Positions 11,930 through 22,915 of a DNA stretch of 64,000 bases are shown here, in pieces. The DNA is taken from contig JANFAH010000077.1 of the NCBI GenBank assembly GCA_024663395.1, positions 62,001-126,000 of the forward strand. Reading direction: 5' to 3'. The notes under the pieces were generated by a model. It searched no databases. It was not told the origin of the DNA and saw nothing but the letters and a program-made list of their open reading frames with translations. Made by a program: the position numbers and the translations under genes. The stretch's first letter is position 1. Each line of letters opens with the position of its first letter. The DNA is from Pisolithus tinctorius. Lineage: Eukaryota > Basidiomycota > Agaricomycetes > Boletales > Pisolithaceae.

Positions 11930-14900
11930 TTACACGATGGTTAATGTCCTAATTTTGCTTTGCAGAATACTGACAGAATCTACGAGCTGAGCAGTAATGG
12001 GTGTAGAAGACGCTATCCTTTTGTACTCGTTGTGAGGTAATTGAATCAACAGAAGAGCGCTAAACGGCCTCCTCAGCGTAAAAAGCAGCTGCTTTTCAGT
12101 TGTGGCGTCTAGCTTGCCTGATGGACCAAGCAACTTCGAGTGCCAAGGGCGAATAAGCTGTAGAGCACTTGGCTCCATTGCAGCATCTCCTAGCTTGTCT
12201 GGCAGTAGGATCTCAAGTGGCCTTAGACCGGATGCCTGGATCTTGTACGCGTAGCTCGGCGACGATGGATCTCCCCCTTTCACCTGAACCGCTGTAACAC
12301 GGTGGGTGATGCATGGTAGTATAAGGCGGCGATTGATGAATTGTGGGAAGGGCGACTTATCGAGTGAGCGATACAGCCTTCGCAGAGCTGGGAACGACGC
12401 AGGGCTTATCGTCAATGGGTGTTCTGCGTTGGGTTGGAGTGGTAATGTTTGATATGAGGTGATGTGGGCGGGGAAACAGCTATGAAAAGATGATGCCTCT
12501 CCAATCCAATCCAGAATCGAGATATCCCCAGACTGTGATATGATTTCCGCTAGAAGACGGCCAAGTGCCTTCCCAGTGGATTCCCCATACAGAACGGGTA
12601 GATGGAGATCGAAAATCCCGAAAAGTGAATAGGCAATGTCCTCAGGCCGAGTGGTACGACGCGATGACGCCCATTGAAGTCTCGAACGGGCATCATCCAT
12701 GCCCGGTGAAAAGTTGGTGAGGAACCGGGCTTCAATACCAGTTGCCCTTTCCAGTTCTTCCAGCACAGCGACATTGGTTTTATGATTCCGACACGTGAAG
12801 TTCTTGTAGAGCGACCAGTTTTGAGTGTAGAATAGTACAGTTGAGGGGGCCAGTAGTTCTTGAAGGGTCCACCCACGTCCGAACCACTTGCTGCTCCCAA
12901 ACGAGCTGGTATCGGGAACGTCAGAGAGGTAAACGATGGTCAGGGCGGACCGTCGATACCACGAAAACATTGAGCCTATCGCTTCTTGCAGCTCGGCACT
13001 GCTGTCTTTGTCTATGCAGCAAGTGTCGCTCCATGCCCATAAGTAACCCCGGCCGCAAGCGGTAACACAAAAGGCTTGGAGCTTTCCGAACCCCATCTTT
13101 GTGGACATACCATATATCGACTGGCCCTCGACGTCACGCAACAACGGCTCGCCTTCACCCCAGTGGTGAGAAAGAGTGACAAACTGAAAGTATCTGGAGA
13201 GGGCAGTACGGATGCATTCTATTTGCTGGTCTGCGGTGCGTGCTTTGCACGAGGAAAGCAGCTGTCGGCACTGTTGACTCCTCATAAAATGCGATATCTG
13301 CACATCCCGGTTGCATAGGACACCTGTAGGAGTGTGCAGCAGTCTGGTCGGCATAGTTTTGAGGGTTTCAAACGTGAAGTGACGGATGACTTGTTCAATG
13401 TCAAAGTGGATGACACCTGGGGGATGGGAGGACGTGGTGACAACTTGTGGGCTGATCTTCATATGGAGGCAGGCCGTAAGGTTGTACAGAGATATGTTGT
13501 AACCCGGATCGTCAGGTATGAGTAGCTGCAAGGCTTCTTGCTCAAGCACAATGGCCTCGTCCAAATCTGCTGCTACATGTTGGTGACGAAAGAGGTCTGC
13601 TAGACACAGTGCAAGGTCATGGAGAGACGAAGCCCGGTCTGGATGCGAAATCAGGTAGAATTGCAGTATATATCGATACAATTTGATGGCCTCGTTCAAG
13701 TCGACAGTCGCATGCTGGTTTCGGTAGCTGGTCCTAAAGTAATTTGCAAGGACACGTAGATTGTCTACCGCTCGACCAAGCGTAACTGGTCGATCTAAGC
13801 TTGACCCCCGCTCTAACTGCCGAACTCGCTCTCCAACGAAAAGAGCAAGCTGTTCATGGGAAATAGTGTAATCAGGGTGTCCTGGTAACCGGAGCTCCAA
13901 AACATATGTTGTAAGAGAAATAGCCTCGTCTAGATCAGCCACAGTGGCCCGTTCCCGAAACCTTTCCCAAAGGTATTGTGAGAGGGCATGCAGCAAGGAG
14001 GCAACGTCAGCTGAACTTCTTCGATGGCGTGCTAACACAGGTCGACTGCCCAATGCGGGCACCATAGTTTGTTTCTGAAATCTTGTCCAAAGGTCGTAAG
14101 TGAGGTTGTAAAGATATATGCTACGACGAGGATGACCTGGTGGACAAAGCTCTAGAGCTGCATGTCCGAGCGCGACAGCTTCTTCCAAGTCAGCGACTAT
14201 CCCCTGATTGTCATACCTATTCGAAAGACAAAGAGCAAGATCGTAGAGCAATGAAGACCGATTAGGATGTCCAGATGGACACTGTTCCAATGCCGCACGA
14301 TTCAGTTCAATAGCCTTTGCCAAGTCATGTATCCCAGCATGTTTCCGGAACTTCTTCCAGAGAAAGTTAGCGAGAGTGTGGAGAGATACCCAACGATCGG
14401 GATGCCCCGGCGGACAGAGCTCTAATGCTGCACGTCCGAGTGTGACAGCTTCTTTCAAGTAGGTGACTCCCCCCTGAGTATCATGCATATCCGAGAGGCA
14501 GAGGGCAAGCGAATGGAGTGATGAAGGCCGATCGGAATGACCGGAGGGACGTAGTTCCAGTGCTGCACGGTGCAGTTCAATTGCCTCCTCCAGGTCGTGC
14601 ATCAGAGCATGTTTCCAGAACCTCTTCCGGAGGTAGTCACCGAGGTTGTAGAGAGAGGCGCCACGATTTACATGTCCCGGTGGGTGGAGCTCCAGTGCTG
14701 CACGTCCGAGCGTGACAGCTTCCTCCAAGTCGGAAACAACCCCCTGATTATCATACCTCTCTGAGAGGCAAAGAGCAAGCAAGTGGAGCGACGAAGACCG
14801 GTCAGGATGCCCAGAGGGACGTTGTTCCAGCGCTGCATGGTGCAGTTCAATTGCCTTCTCCAGATCATGCATTAGAGCATGTTTCTGGAACCTCCTATAG

Positions 14901-15541
14901 AGGTAGTCGGCGAGATTGTTGAGAGATATGCTGTGGAGGGGATGTCCTGGTGGATAGAGTTCTAATGCTGCACGTCGGAGTGTGACAGCTTCTTCCAAGT
15001 CAGTGACTATCCCCTGATTGTTGTACCTATTCAGAAGACAGAGGGCGAGGAAATGGAGCGATGAAGACCGGTCGGGATGTCCAGAGGGCTGTAGTTCCAA
15101 CACTGCACGGTGAAGCTCAATCGCCTCTTCCAAGTCATGCATTACAGCGAGTTTCTGGAATCTCTTCCGGAGGTAGTCAGCGAGGTTGTTGAGGGATACC
15201 CCACGGTGAGGATGCCCCGGTGGGCGGAGCTCTAGAGCTGCGCGTCCCAGTGAAACCGCTTCTTCTAAATCGGCAACCACCCCCTGGTCATCAAACCTCG
15301 CTGAAAGATAGAAAGCAAGCAGGTGGAGTAAGAAGGACCGATCAGGATGTCCAGAGGGACATAGTTCTAAGGCGTGACGGAGCAAAGAAATTGCCTCATC
15401 TATGCCCCCAACTTTCCCCTCCTTGAATCTGCTGTAGTGGACCTCTGCCAGGTTGTAGGAGGCAACATGCCGGCCATTATGTCTAAGGGGACAGGATTCC
15501 AACTCTGCTCGCTCATTGGAAATGCCGTCTGTTGAAGCCAT
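11930..15541 (-). CDS. T2: TPR-repeat/HET-domain protein, 1203 aa, intronless
   Basis: One uninterrupted frame from the ATG at 15541. Residues about 25-660 are TPR-type repeats in 90-residue double units: five regular units, then degenerate ones. A HET domain follows at about 780-910, with FVTLSHHWGEGEPLL, CCIDKDSSAELQEAIGSM, FSWYRRSALTIVYLSDV and RGWTLQELLAP, the hallmark blocks of the family. Next comes the TTRPEDIAYSLFGIFDLHLP segment typical of basidiomycete HET proteins (DUF8212-like). A C-terminal module (FINRRLILPC, PWHSKLLG, FSALLLIQLPHNEYKRIASS, then TLTIV) ends the protein. No NACHT or NB-ARC motif is present. HET domains trigger heterokaryon-incompatibility cell death in other fungi, so a recognition receptor is inferred. 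It is the most divergent of the four array members in its N-terminus. Confidence 0.85.
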   Translation of the reverse strand: MASTDGISNERAELESCPLRHNGRHVASYNLAEVHYSRFKEGKVGGIDEAISLLRHALELCPSGHPDRSFLLHLLAFYLSARFDDQGVVADLEEAVSLGRAALELRPPGHPHRGVSLNNLADYLRKRFQKLAVMHDLEEAIELHRAVLELQPSGHPDRSSSLHFLALCLLNRYNNQGIVTDLEEAVTLRRAALELYPPGHPLHSISLNNLADYLYRRFQKHALMHDLEKAIELHHAALEQRPSGHPDRSSSLHLLALCLSERYDNQGVVSDLEEAVTLGRAALELHPPGHVNRGASLYNLGDYLRKRFWKHALMHDLEEAIELHRAALELRPSGHSDRPSSLHSLALCLSDMHDTQGGVTYLKEAVTLGRAALELCPPGHPDRWVSLHTLANFLWKKFRKHAGIHDLAKAIELNRAALEQCPSGHPNRSSLLYDLALCLSNRYDNQGIVADLEEAVALGHAALELCPPGHPRRSIYLYNLTYDLWTRFQKQTMVPALGSRPVLARHRRSSADVASLLHALSQYLWERFRERATVADLDEAISLTTYVLELRLPGHPDYTISHEQLALFVGERVRQLERGSSLDRPVTLGRAVDNLRVLANYFRTSYRNQHATVDLNEAIKLYRYILQFYLISHPDRASSLHDLALCLADLFRHQHVAADLDEAIVLEQEALQLLIPDDPGYNISLYNLTACLHMKISPQVVTTSSHPPGVIHFDIEQVIRHFTFETLKTMPTRLLHTPTGVLCNRDVQISHFMRSQQCRQLLSSCKARTADQQIECIRTALSRYFQFVTLSHHWGEGEPLLRDVEGQSIYGMSTKMGFGKLQAFCVTACGRGYLWAWSDTCCIDKDSSAELQEAIGSMFSWYRRSALTIVYLSDVPDTSSFGSSKWFGRGWTLQELLAPSTVLFYTQNWSLYKNFTCRNHKTNVAVLEELERATGIEARFLTNFSPGMDDARSRLQWASSRRTTRPEDIAYSLFGIFDLHLPVLYGESTGKALGRLLAEIISQSGDISILDWIGEASSFHSCFPAHITSYQTLPLQPNAEHPLTISPASFPALRRLYRSLDKSPFPQFINRRLILPCITHRVTAVQVKGGDPSSPSYAYKIQASGLRPLEILLPDKLGDAAMEPSALQLIRPWHSKLLGPSGKLDATTEKQLLFTLRRPFSALLLIQLPHNEYKRIASSTPITAQLVDSVSILQSKIRTLTIV
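13540..15480 (-). repeat. TPR-coding tandem repeats of T2
   Basis: Five well-preserved 270-bp units (about 14130-15480) followed, toward the HET domain, by degenerate units in which the spacing is lost (about 13540-14130; the segment around PALGSRPVLARHRRSSADVA does not fit the consensus). Confidence 0.8.
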
Positions 15542-17248
15542 TGTCTGAGGAGATACACACGGTGAATATAGTTCCGCCTACGAAGCAGGTTCAGTGATCA
15601 GCTGCAACAAGACAAGAATAGTAGAAACATACAGTATCCTTGGGAACGAGGAAGGAATAGAGTAGGTGACTTTGAATGCCAGCAGCTACCTGAATCAACC
15701 AGGCTAGTCATACAGTAGTGGCGCTCAAGGTGGCTTTCGAAGTGCTCTGGAATCGCACTCTGACAGGCCACTGCTGCTATAAAATTTGACTCCCGACGTG
15801 CCATGCCCTGTGGCACTGCTTGACTAGCAATACATTACTTATACGAATAAGCGCGCGGCTAACACAAGCCCCATCTGCAAAACTACCCGAGGGTGTGAGC
15901 AGGTTATACCTGCCTCCGTTTGGAAGTGACTTGTCGTAAGACTCGCTAAGACACTTGTTGGCCAATGAGAAGGCTCGCTCAAGTGCGAAAGAGCTGTTAA
16001 CAGCCGCGTCGCGTAGCTGTTTCCCAGATGCCATTTGAGCCTATTCCCCGTCGATTACTCCGACACGACAAATGGCCAGAACAAGGCAGAACAAAATCTA
16101 TCTCGGCTCCTTTTCATTTGATGTGCGTACGTACTCATCGTAGGTTCATGCTATCTATTGCATCCGCTTTTCATTTCGCCCACCACTAAGTAACGATCGA
16201 TAAGTCCGAAGTTGCCACTGCTGTGCACATTACATTTGTCTTCAACTTCCCCTTAGATTTGCCTCGATATCCCATAGATGGTCAAATCCGTGTCTGGCCA
16301 CCCGTACAACGGAGCGCTAGTGCGACTCGCCGTTGAACTTCACAGAAGCAATGTATTGGGGTGAACTCCCAAAGGTGTATACACGATGGAAAAGAGGTAC
16401 GGGGACTACATTCTGTTTTGCACTTGTCATCTTAACCCTGGAGAACGAATGGACATACGGGCATAAGCAGAAAGTGGATGGCAACGTACACTGCAGATCG
16501 TCAACTCAGACAATCACGAACCCGAATTTGGGGGTGAAGAGTCCTTTCTTTTTGGATGCTTTCTAGCAATGGACAAGTGGGTCTCTTGTTTGCAACATCT
16601 ACTGACGGCTGTCCCACAATAACAGCGTCCTTGCCTGAAGGGCCTCGGGAAGATGTACTACTCGACGCGTAGGCGACAATTGTCGGCATCACGCCCACAT
16701 ACTTTTGTAACGTGCCAATCATGCGGGCGCGCGCGCACGAGAGGAGATTGCGGCTCCGCTTACGTGGGAGCCAGTCTAGAGAAGATCACTGAGCTTTCAT
16801 GCCTCACATCGACAGTATCTGATAAAGCTATCCACACTGGTTTCGGTTCCATGGATGGAAAACCAGCACCCCACGCGGTCGGCGGATAACGACAAGTTTT
16901 TGGAGCGCCCATTGCCTTCATAAGTTGCGTGTGGGGCATTAACTTCTCTAGCTGGCGTGTTGATACAGCGTTGCCCCCTCCAGATAGGGTGAAGTGCGGC
17001 GTGAGTCCCTTTGGTGGAGTTGCCGAACGATCTTACTAGCACAGCCTAGTGCGCGAGAGCTTGAAGTGGTGCACATCCTCGCCGCCTTGGTCCATGATTG
17101 CAGCTCGAGCCATCCAGCAAGTAAATATCCAGTGGGGCCGAATGCGGGTCACGCAGGGCTGTAACAGTGGCACTTGCAACGTACTTACCACTTGCGTGGC
17201 TAAATTGAATCTAAACGTTCTAATATCATGAACGCTATGGTTGTATAC
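15542..17248. other. T2 upstream region and T3 downstream flank
   Basis: No gene seen. The first ~70 bases upstream of T2 resemble the leaders of T3 and T4 (a gatcagctgca...agacag block). From about 16565 the sequence is segmental duplication copy B, collinear with 5240 onwards. Confidence 0.5.
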
Positions 17249-20200
17249 CTACACGATAGTTAATGTCTTTAATTTGGTTTGCAGAACACTAGGAGAGTCT
17301 ACAAGCTGAACAGAAACGAGGGCAGAAGACGCGATCCGTTTGTACTCGTTGTGAGGTAGTCGCATCAACAGAAGAGCGTTAAATGGCCTCCTCAGCGTGA
17401 AAACCAGCTGCTCTTCAGCCATTGCATCTAGCTTGCCCGGCAGGCCAAGCAATTTTGAGTGCCAAGGACGAACAACCTGCAGAGCGCCTTGCTCCATCGC
17501 CGCATCCTCCAGCTTGTCTGGCAGTGTGATTTCAAGTGGCCTCAGACCAGATGCCTGGATCTTGTACGTATAACTCGGTGTCGACGGATCTCCCCCTTGC
17601 GGCTGAACCGCTATAACGCGATGAACGATGCATGGCAGTATAAGGCGGCGATTGATGAATTGTGGGAGGGCGGAATCAGCGAGTAAGCGATGCAACCTTC
17701 GCAATGCTCTGGACGTCGCGGGCAGCTGACTCATCGGCGACGACTCTTCCTCTGCGTGTAGGGGTGGAGACGATGGTAGCGTCTGGTACGATGTGATGTG
17801 TGCAGGGAAACAGGAATGGAATGACGACGCCTCTCCGATCCAATCTAAGATAGAGATGTCCCCAGACTGCGATATGATTTCCGCTAGGAGACGGCCAAGT
17901 GCGTTTTCAGCAGATTCCCCATACAGAATGGGCAGGTGCAGATTAAAGATCCCAAATAGTGAATAAGCGATATCCTCAGGTCGAGTGGTAGAACGCTTCG
18001 ATGCCCATTGGAGTCTCGAACGGGCGTCATCCACACCCGGGGAAAAGTTGGCGAGGAAACGGGACTCTATTCCGGTCACCTTTTCCAGTTCTTCCAGCAC
18101 AGTGACATCGGTTTTATGGTTTGAAGACGTGAGCTTCTTATAAAGCGACCAGTTTTGAGTGAAGAATAGTAGGATTGGAGGTGCCAGTAGTTCCTGGAGG
18201 GTCCACCCGCGTCCAAACCATTCACTGCTCCCGAACGAGCCAGTATTGGGAATGTCAGCAAGGTAAACGATGGTCAGGGCGGACCGTCGATACCACGCAA
18301 ACATCGATCCTATCGATTCTTGCAACTCCGCGCTGCTATCTTTGTCTATGCAACACGTGTCGCTCCACGCCCATAGGAAATCCCGCTCGCAAGCAGCAAC
18401 ACAGAAAGCTTGGAGCTTTCCAAGCCCTCCATCGGTTGACATACTATATATCGACTTGCCCTCGACGTCCCGCAACAATGGTTCGGCTTTACCCCAGCGA
18501 TGAGAAAACGTGACGAACTGGAAGTATCCGGAGACAGTAGTATTAATGTCCTCCATTCGCTGGTCTGGGCTGCATGATGTGCACAAAGACAGCAGTTGAT
18601 TATATTGTGGACTGTTCATAAAATGTGAGAACTGTGCATCCCGGTTGCACAGCATGCCGGTATGTGTGTGCAACAGCCTTGTCGGCACAGTTTTGAGGGT
18701 TTCGAATACGACGCCACGAATGACCTGTTTGATGTCAAAGTGGGTAACTCCCGAGGCATTGGATGACATGGTGGCAACGGTGGCAACTTGTGGGCTGATC
18801 CTCATTTGGAGGTAGGCCGTGAGGCAGCGTCGAGATACCTCATAATCAGCGTCTCCAGGTACGAGTAACCGTAGAACTTCTTGCTCAAGCGTAATAGCCT
18901 CGCTTAAATCAGCTGTTGTGGGTTTCTGATGGAAACGCTTTGCTAGATACAGTGCAAGGTTGTGAAGGAACGACGCGCGGCTTGGATGCCCCGCTGGATG
19001 GAGCTCTAATGCCGCGCGGCCAAATGTGATAACCTCGTCCAAGTCGGCGACTATTCCCTGCTTGTCATACCTATTCAAGAGACAGACAGCAAGCGAGTGG
19101 AGTGATGAAGCCCGATCAGGATGCCCAGAGGGGCATAATTGCAATGCTGCACGGTGGAATTCAATTGCTTCCTTCAAGTCGCACATTGCGGCGTGTTTCT
19201 GGAACCTCTTCCAGAGGTAGTCACCGAGGTTGTAGAGAGATACGCCACGTTCGGGATGCCCTTGCGGACGAAGCTCTAGTGTTTCACGGCCAAGCCTAAC
19301 AGCTTCATCCAAGTCAGCGACTACTCCCTGGATGTCATACCTCTCCGAAAGACACAGAGCAAGCGAATAGAGAGATGAAGACCGATCGGCATGACCAGGA
19401 GGACGCAGTTCAAACGCTGCACGGTGCATCTTAATCGCTTCCTCCAGATCATGCGTCACAGCGTGTCGTTGGAACCTCTTCCGGAGGTAGTCCCCAAGGT
19501 TGTAAAGAGATATTCCACGATTTGGATGCCCTTTTGGACGGAGGTCTAGTGCTGCACGCCCGAGTGTGACAGCTTCTTCCAGGTAAGCGACTGCCCCCCG
19601 AGTGTCATACATATCCGAGAGACAGAGAGCAAGTGAATGGAAGGATGAAGACCGATCAGGATGTTCAGGGGGACGTAGTTTCAACGTCACACGGTGCAGC
19701 TCGATTGCCTCCTCCAGGTCGCGTATCAGTGCATGTTTCTGGAATCTCTTGCGGAGGTAGTCAGCAAGGTTGTAGAGAGATGCACCACGATTTGCATGCC
19801 CTGGTGGGCGGAGCTCTAGCGCTGCACGCCCGAGTGTGATAGCTTCTTCCAAGTCGGTGACTACCGCCTGATCGCTACACCTATCGGAAAGACAGAGAGC
19901 AAGTGAATGAAGCGACGAAGACCGTTCAGGGTGACCAGAGGGACGTAGTTCCAGCGCTGCACGGTGTAACTCGATCGCCTCGTCCAGATCATGCGATAGA
20001 GCGTGTTTCTGAAACTTCCTCCTGAGGTCACAGGAGAGATTGTAGAGAGATATGCCACGATGGGGATGACCTGACGGACGGAGGTCGAGCGCCGCGCGTC
20101 CGAGCGTGACAGCTTCTTCCAAGTCAGCGACTAACCCCTGATTATTATACCTATTTGAAAGACAGAGAGCAAGCATGTGGAGTGATGGCGCCCGATCAGG

Positions 20201-21745
20201 ATGTCCAAAGGGACGTAGTTCCAACGCTGCACGGTGCAGCGTGATCGCCTCGTCCAGGTCATGCGCCGAAAAGTGTTTCTGGAACCTCCTCCAGAGGTCA
20301 CAAGCAAGGTTGTAGAGAGATGCATCACGATGGGGACGCCCTGGCGGGCGGAGCTCTAGGGCTGCACGTCCAAGCGTAACCGCTTCTTCTAAGTCAGTAT
20401 CCACCCCCTGATGATCATACTTGTCCGAAAGACAGAAAGCAAGTTCATGGAACGACGAAGACCGATCAGGATCTTCAGAGGGGCATAGTTCCAACGCTGC
20501 ACGGTGCAGTTCAATCGCCTCCTCCAGGTCGCGCATTACGGAGTGTTTCTGGAACATCCTTCTGAGGTTGCAAGCGAGATTGAAGAGACACACGCCACGA
20601 TCTGGATACCCAGGCGGATTAAGCTCCAGTGCTGCACGACCAAGTGTGACAGCTTCCTTCAAGTCGGTGAATACCCCCTGATCGTCATACCTATCCGAAA
20701 GACAGAGAGCAAGCGAATGAAGCGATGAAGACCGTTCAGGGTGACCAGAGGGACGTAGTTCCAGCGCTGCACGGTGCAATTCAATTGCCTCTTCCAGATC
20801 GCGCTTTGCAGAGAGTTCCTGGGACCTCCCTCTGAGATCCTGAGCGAGGTTGTAAAGCGACACATCACGATCTGGATGGCCTGGTGGACGGAGCTCTAGT
20901 GCTGCACGTCCGAGCACGACAGCTCCTTCCAAGTCAGCGACTACCCCCCGATTGTCATACCTACTCGAAAGACATAGAGCGAGCGAGTGGAGAGACGAAA
21001 ACCGTTCAGGATGTCCAGAGGCACGTAGTTCCAACGCTGCACGGTGCAGTTCGATCGCCTCGTCTAGGTCATCCATCAGAGCATGCTGCTGGAATCTCTT
21101 CCAAAGGAAGTCAGCAAGATTATAAAGAGGTGCACCGCGCATAGGATGCCCTGGCGGACGGAGCTTTAGTGCTGCACGTCCCAACCTGACAGCTTCTTCC
21201 AAGTCGGCGACCTCCCCCCCATTGTCATACCTATTCGAAAGACAGAGTGCAAGAGAATAGAGTGACGAAGACCGATCGGGATGACCAGAGGGACGTAGCT
21301 CCAGTGATGCGCGGTGCAGCTCAATCGCCTCCTCCAGATCACGCGACTGCTCATGTTTGAGGAACCTCCTCCCAAGGCCACAAGCAAGATTGTACAGAGA
21401 CAGCCCACGATTTTGATGCCCTGGTGGATGAAGTTCTAGTGCCTCACGACCAAGCATGACAGCTTCTTCCAGGTCGCTGACTACCTCCCGATTATCATAC
21501 CTAATCGCAAGACAGAGAGCAAGCCAGTGAAGTGATGAAGCCCGATCAGCAAGTCCAGGAGGACGCAATTCTAAGACATCATGGAGCAAAGCAATCGCCT
21601 CGTCCAAGTCGTCGATTTCCCCCCCTTTCACGAATCTCTTGTAGAGAGCCACTGCGAGGTTGAAGAGAGCGACATCCCTGCCATCAGGCCCAGGACAACG
21701 TTCCAACTTCGCTCGCTTGTTGGAAACATCATCTTCTAAAGCCAT
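17249..21745 (-). CDS. T3: TPR-repeat/HET-domain protein, 1498 aa, intronless
   Basis: The start was set at 21745 (MALEDDVSNKRAKLERC) because it aligns with the starts of T2 and T4. The frame is open 35 codons further upstream, but that stretch is the untranslated leader by homology. Residues about 20-980 hold ten and a half 90-residue TPR double repeats. The HET domain is at about 1070-1200 with FVTFSHRWGKAEPLL, CCIDKDSSAELQESIGSMF and RGWTLQELLAP. Then follow TTRPEDIAYSLFGIFNLHLP and the shared C-terminal module ending in LKTLTIV. No NTPase domain is seen. It is the largest member and the only intact copy of the T1/T3 duplication. By family knowledge HET domains act in programmed cell death after non-self recognition; the ligand of this TPR array is unknown. 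Confidence 0.87.
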   Translation of the reverse strand: MALEDDVSNKRAKLERCPGPDGRDVALFNLAVALYKRFVKGGEIDDLDEAIALLHDVLELRPPGLADRASSLHWLALCLAIRYDNREVVSDLEEAVMLGREALELHPPGHQNRGLSLYNLACGLGRRFLKHEQSRDLEEAIELHRASLELRPSGHPDRSSSLYSLALCLSNRYDNGGEVADLEEAVRLGRAALKLRPPGHPMRGAPLYNLADFLWKRFQQHALMDDLDEAIELHRAALELRASGHPERFSSLHSLALCLSSRYDNRGVVADLEGAVVLGRAALELRPPGHPDRDVSLYNLAQDLRGRSQELSAKRDLEEAIELHRAALELRPSGHPERSSSLHSLALCLSDRYDDQGVFTDLKEAVTLGRAALELNPPGYPDRGVCLFNLACNLRRMFQKHSVMRDLEEAIELHRAALELCPSEDPDRSSSFHELAFCLSDKYDHQGVDTDLEEAVTLGRAALELRPPGRPHRDASLYNLACDLWRRFQKHFSAHDLDEAITLHRAALELRPFGHPDRAPSLHMLALCLSNRYNNQGLVADLEEAVTLGRAALDLRPSGHPHRGISLYNLSCDLRRKFQKHALSHDLDEAIELHRAALELRPSGHPERSSSLHSLALCLSDRCSDQAVVTDLEEAITLGRAALELRPPGHANRGASLYNLADYLRKRFQKHALIRDLEEAIELHRVTLKLRPPEHPDRSSSFHSLALCLSDMYDTRGAVAYLEEAVTLGRAALDLRPKGHPNRGISLYNLGDYLRKRFQRHAVTHDLEEAIKMHRAAFELRPPGHADRSSSLYSLALCLSERYDIQGVVADLDEAVRLGRETLELRPQGHPERGVSLYNLGDYLWKRFQKHAAMCDLKEAIEFHRAALQLCPSGHPDRASSLHSLAVCLLNRYDKQGIVADLDEVITFGRAALELHPAGHPSRASFLHNLALYLAKRFHQKPTTADLSEAITLEQEVLRLLVPGDADYEVSRRCLTAYLQMRISPQVATVATMSSNASGVTHFDIKQVIRGVVFETLKTVPTRLLHTHTGMLCNRDAQFSHFMNSPQYNQLLSLCTSCSPDQRMEDINTTVSGYFQFVTFSHRWGKAEPLLRDVEGKSIYSMSTDGGLGKLQAFCVAACERDFLWAWSDTCCIDKDSSAELQESIGSMFAWYRRSALTIVYLADIPNTGSFGSSEWFGRGWTLQELLAPPILLFFTQNWSLYKKLTSSNHKTDVTVLEELEKVTGIESRFLANFSPGVDDARSRLQWASKRSTTRPEDIAYSLFGIFNLHLPILYGESAENALGRLLAEIISQSGDISILDWIGEASSFHSCFPAHITSYQTLPSSPPLHAEEESSPMSQLPATSRALRRLHRLLADSALPQFINRRLILPCIVHRVIAVQPQGGDPSTPSYTYKIQASGLRPLEITLPDKLEDAAMEQGALQVVRPWHSKLLGLPGKLDAMAEEQLVFTLRRPFNALLLMRLPHNEYKRIASSALVSVQLVDSPSVLQTKLKTLTIV
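18870..21680 (-). repeat. 270-bp TPR-coding tandem repeats of T3 (about 10.5 units)
   Basis: Ten full 90-codon units plus a half unit. Spacing between equivalent sites is 270 bp. Units 4 to 7 share the junction core HPERSSSLHSLALCLSDR twice, about 820 bp apart. This is the segment across which T1 lacks three units. Confidence 0.85.
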
Positions 21746-22915
21746 TGGATGAAGAGGATGCACACCGCGGAAATGGTCCTGCCTGCGGTGATTAGATGCA
21801 GTAAGACAGGTGCAGATAGAACCATACGTTATCGTTGAACAAGTAGGCATTCAGCGAAGCCAATTAAACAGCGGGAAAACACACGCAGGACAAGGCAGGA
21901 AGTATAGAATACACAGTACAGCGTTGGCCAGAACAAAGCGTGGACGCAGCTACACGGAAGTCAACACATATAACGCAGCGGTGGGTCGAGAGTGAGTTCA
22001 CCGATGGATGTGAAAGTGCACGTTGATTGACAGAATTTGGCGTAGGTTGAAGAAATGGAGAGTGTCCGTCAATAGTCCAACAGTCGGTGCTGTAGTTGAT
22101 GGTGTGAGGCAGGGGGTGAAAGCACGCGCATGTGCTGTACACCGCGGAAGACCGAGTCAGACGACCGGTCGGCCCGACCTCCACACTCCCGAATAGTAGT
22201 TTCTTGTTCGTTTCTCTGCTGTTGTACTGTCTAATCAGTGAATCAAGGCCGCCAGCGGTGCATGACGATGCATGCGAGAAGACAATCACCAATCACCCAT
22301 CACCCGTAACCAACTGACACAGATTTACCACTCCCGACCGATATCCCGCATGTCCGTTGCTGGCCCGAGCCCCGTGCGGTGCCGCTGCAGTTCCCAAGGA
22401 AATCTATTGTATGTGTGTGCTCAATCCTTGTATTAGGCAAGGAATACCTTAATAGTCTTCGCTGACTTTGCCGCTGGCAGGGTCCTTTCTCCACGAAATT
22501 CAGGGCTTTTGGATCTCGAACAAGCTTTCCATGGCGATGCCAAACTCATTGTTTCCTAAATCCGGACCGAAGTGAACCTTGAAACTGCTCCGGTGGTACA
22601 AAGTTCGACATCCTCCAGTGTTACCATATGCATAGCAACTCGAAGGCATGTCCACTCGTGCATGCATACACTCCATTTACTAAGCCAACCTCCAAGCTAT
22701 ACCAAACGAGTCACATCTCTCCAGTGGAAATGCCGCTCCCTGCCATCAACCTGGTAAATCGCACCCTGACTCGGTCTGATCGGTGGTTCGTTAGATCTGT
22801 GACTACTTGCATCCCGGTAGTACCTGCCCAGATCCTATGGACGGCCTGCAGTGGACCCTAAATTCGAAAGGACACGAGTCAAGGTCCTGGTATCATAAAA
22901 GTCATGGTTATCTGT
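21746..22915. other. T3 upstream region and T4 downstream flank
   Basis: No gene seen. The leader and promoter-like region is shared with T1 (9853-11140) and T4 (26054-27780). The intergenic distance to the T4 stop codon is about 1.2 kb. Confidence 0.5.

Larger units (their letters stand above)
16565..22800. repeat. Segmental duplication, copy B (contains intact T3)
   Basis: Collinear with about 5240-11140. Relative to copy A it lacks about 250 bp near 17025 and the block homologous to 10850-11000, but it keeps three extra 270-bp repeat units inside the gene. Confidence 0.75.

Noticed and set aside
21746..21850. Upstream ATG at 21850 as the start of T3
   Set aside because: The 35 extra codons correspond to the non-coding leader of T2 and T4. 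All paralogues align from the MALEDD/MASTDD start.
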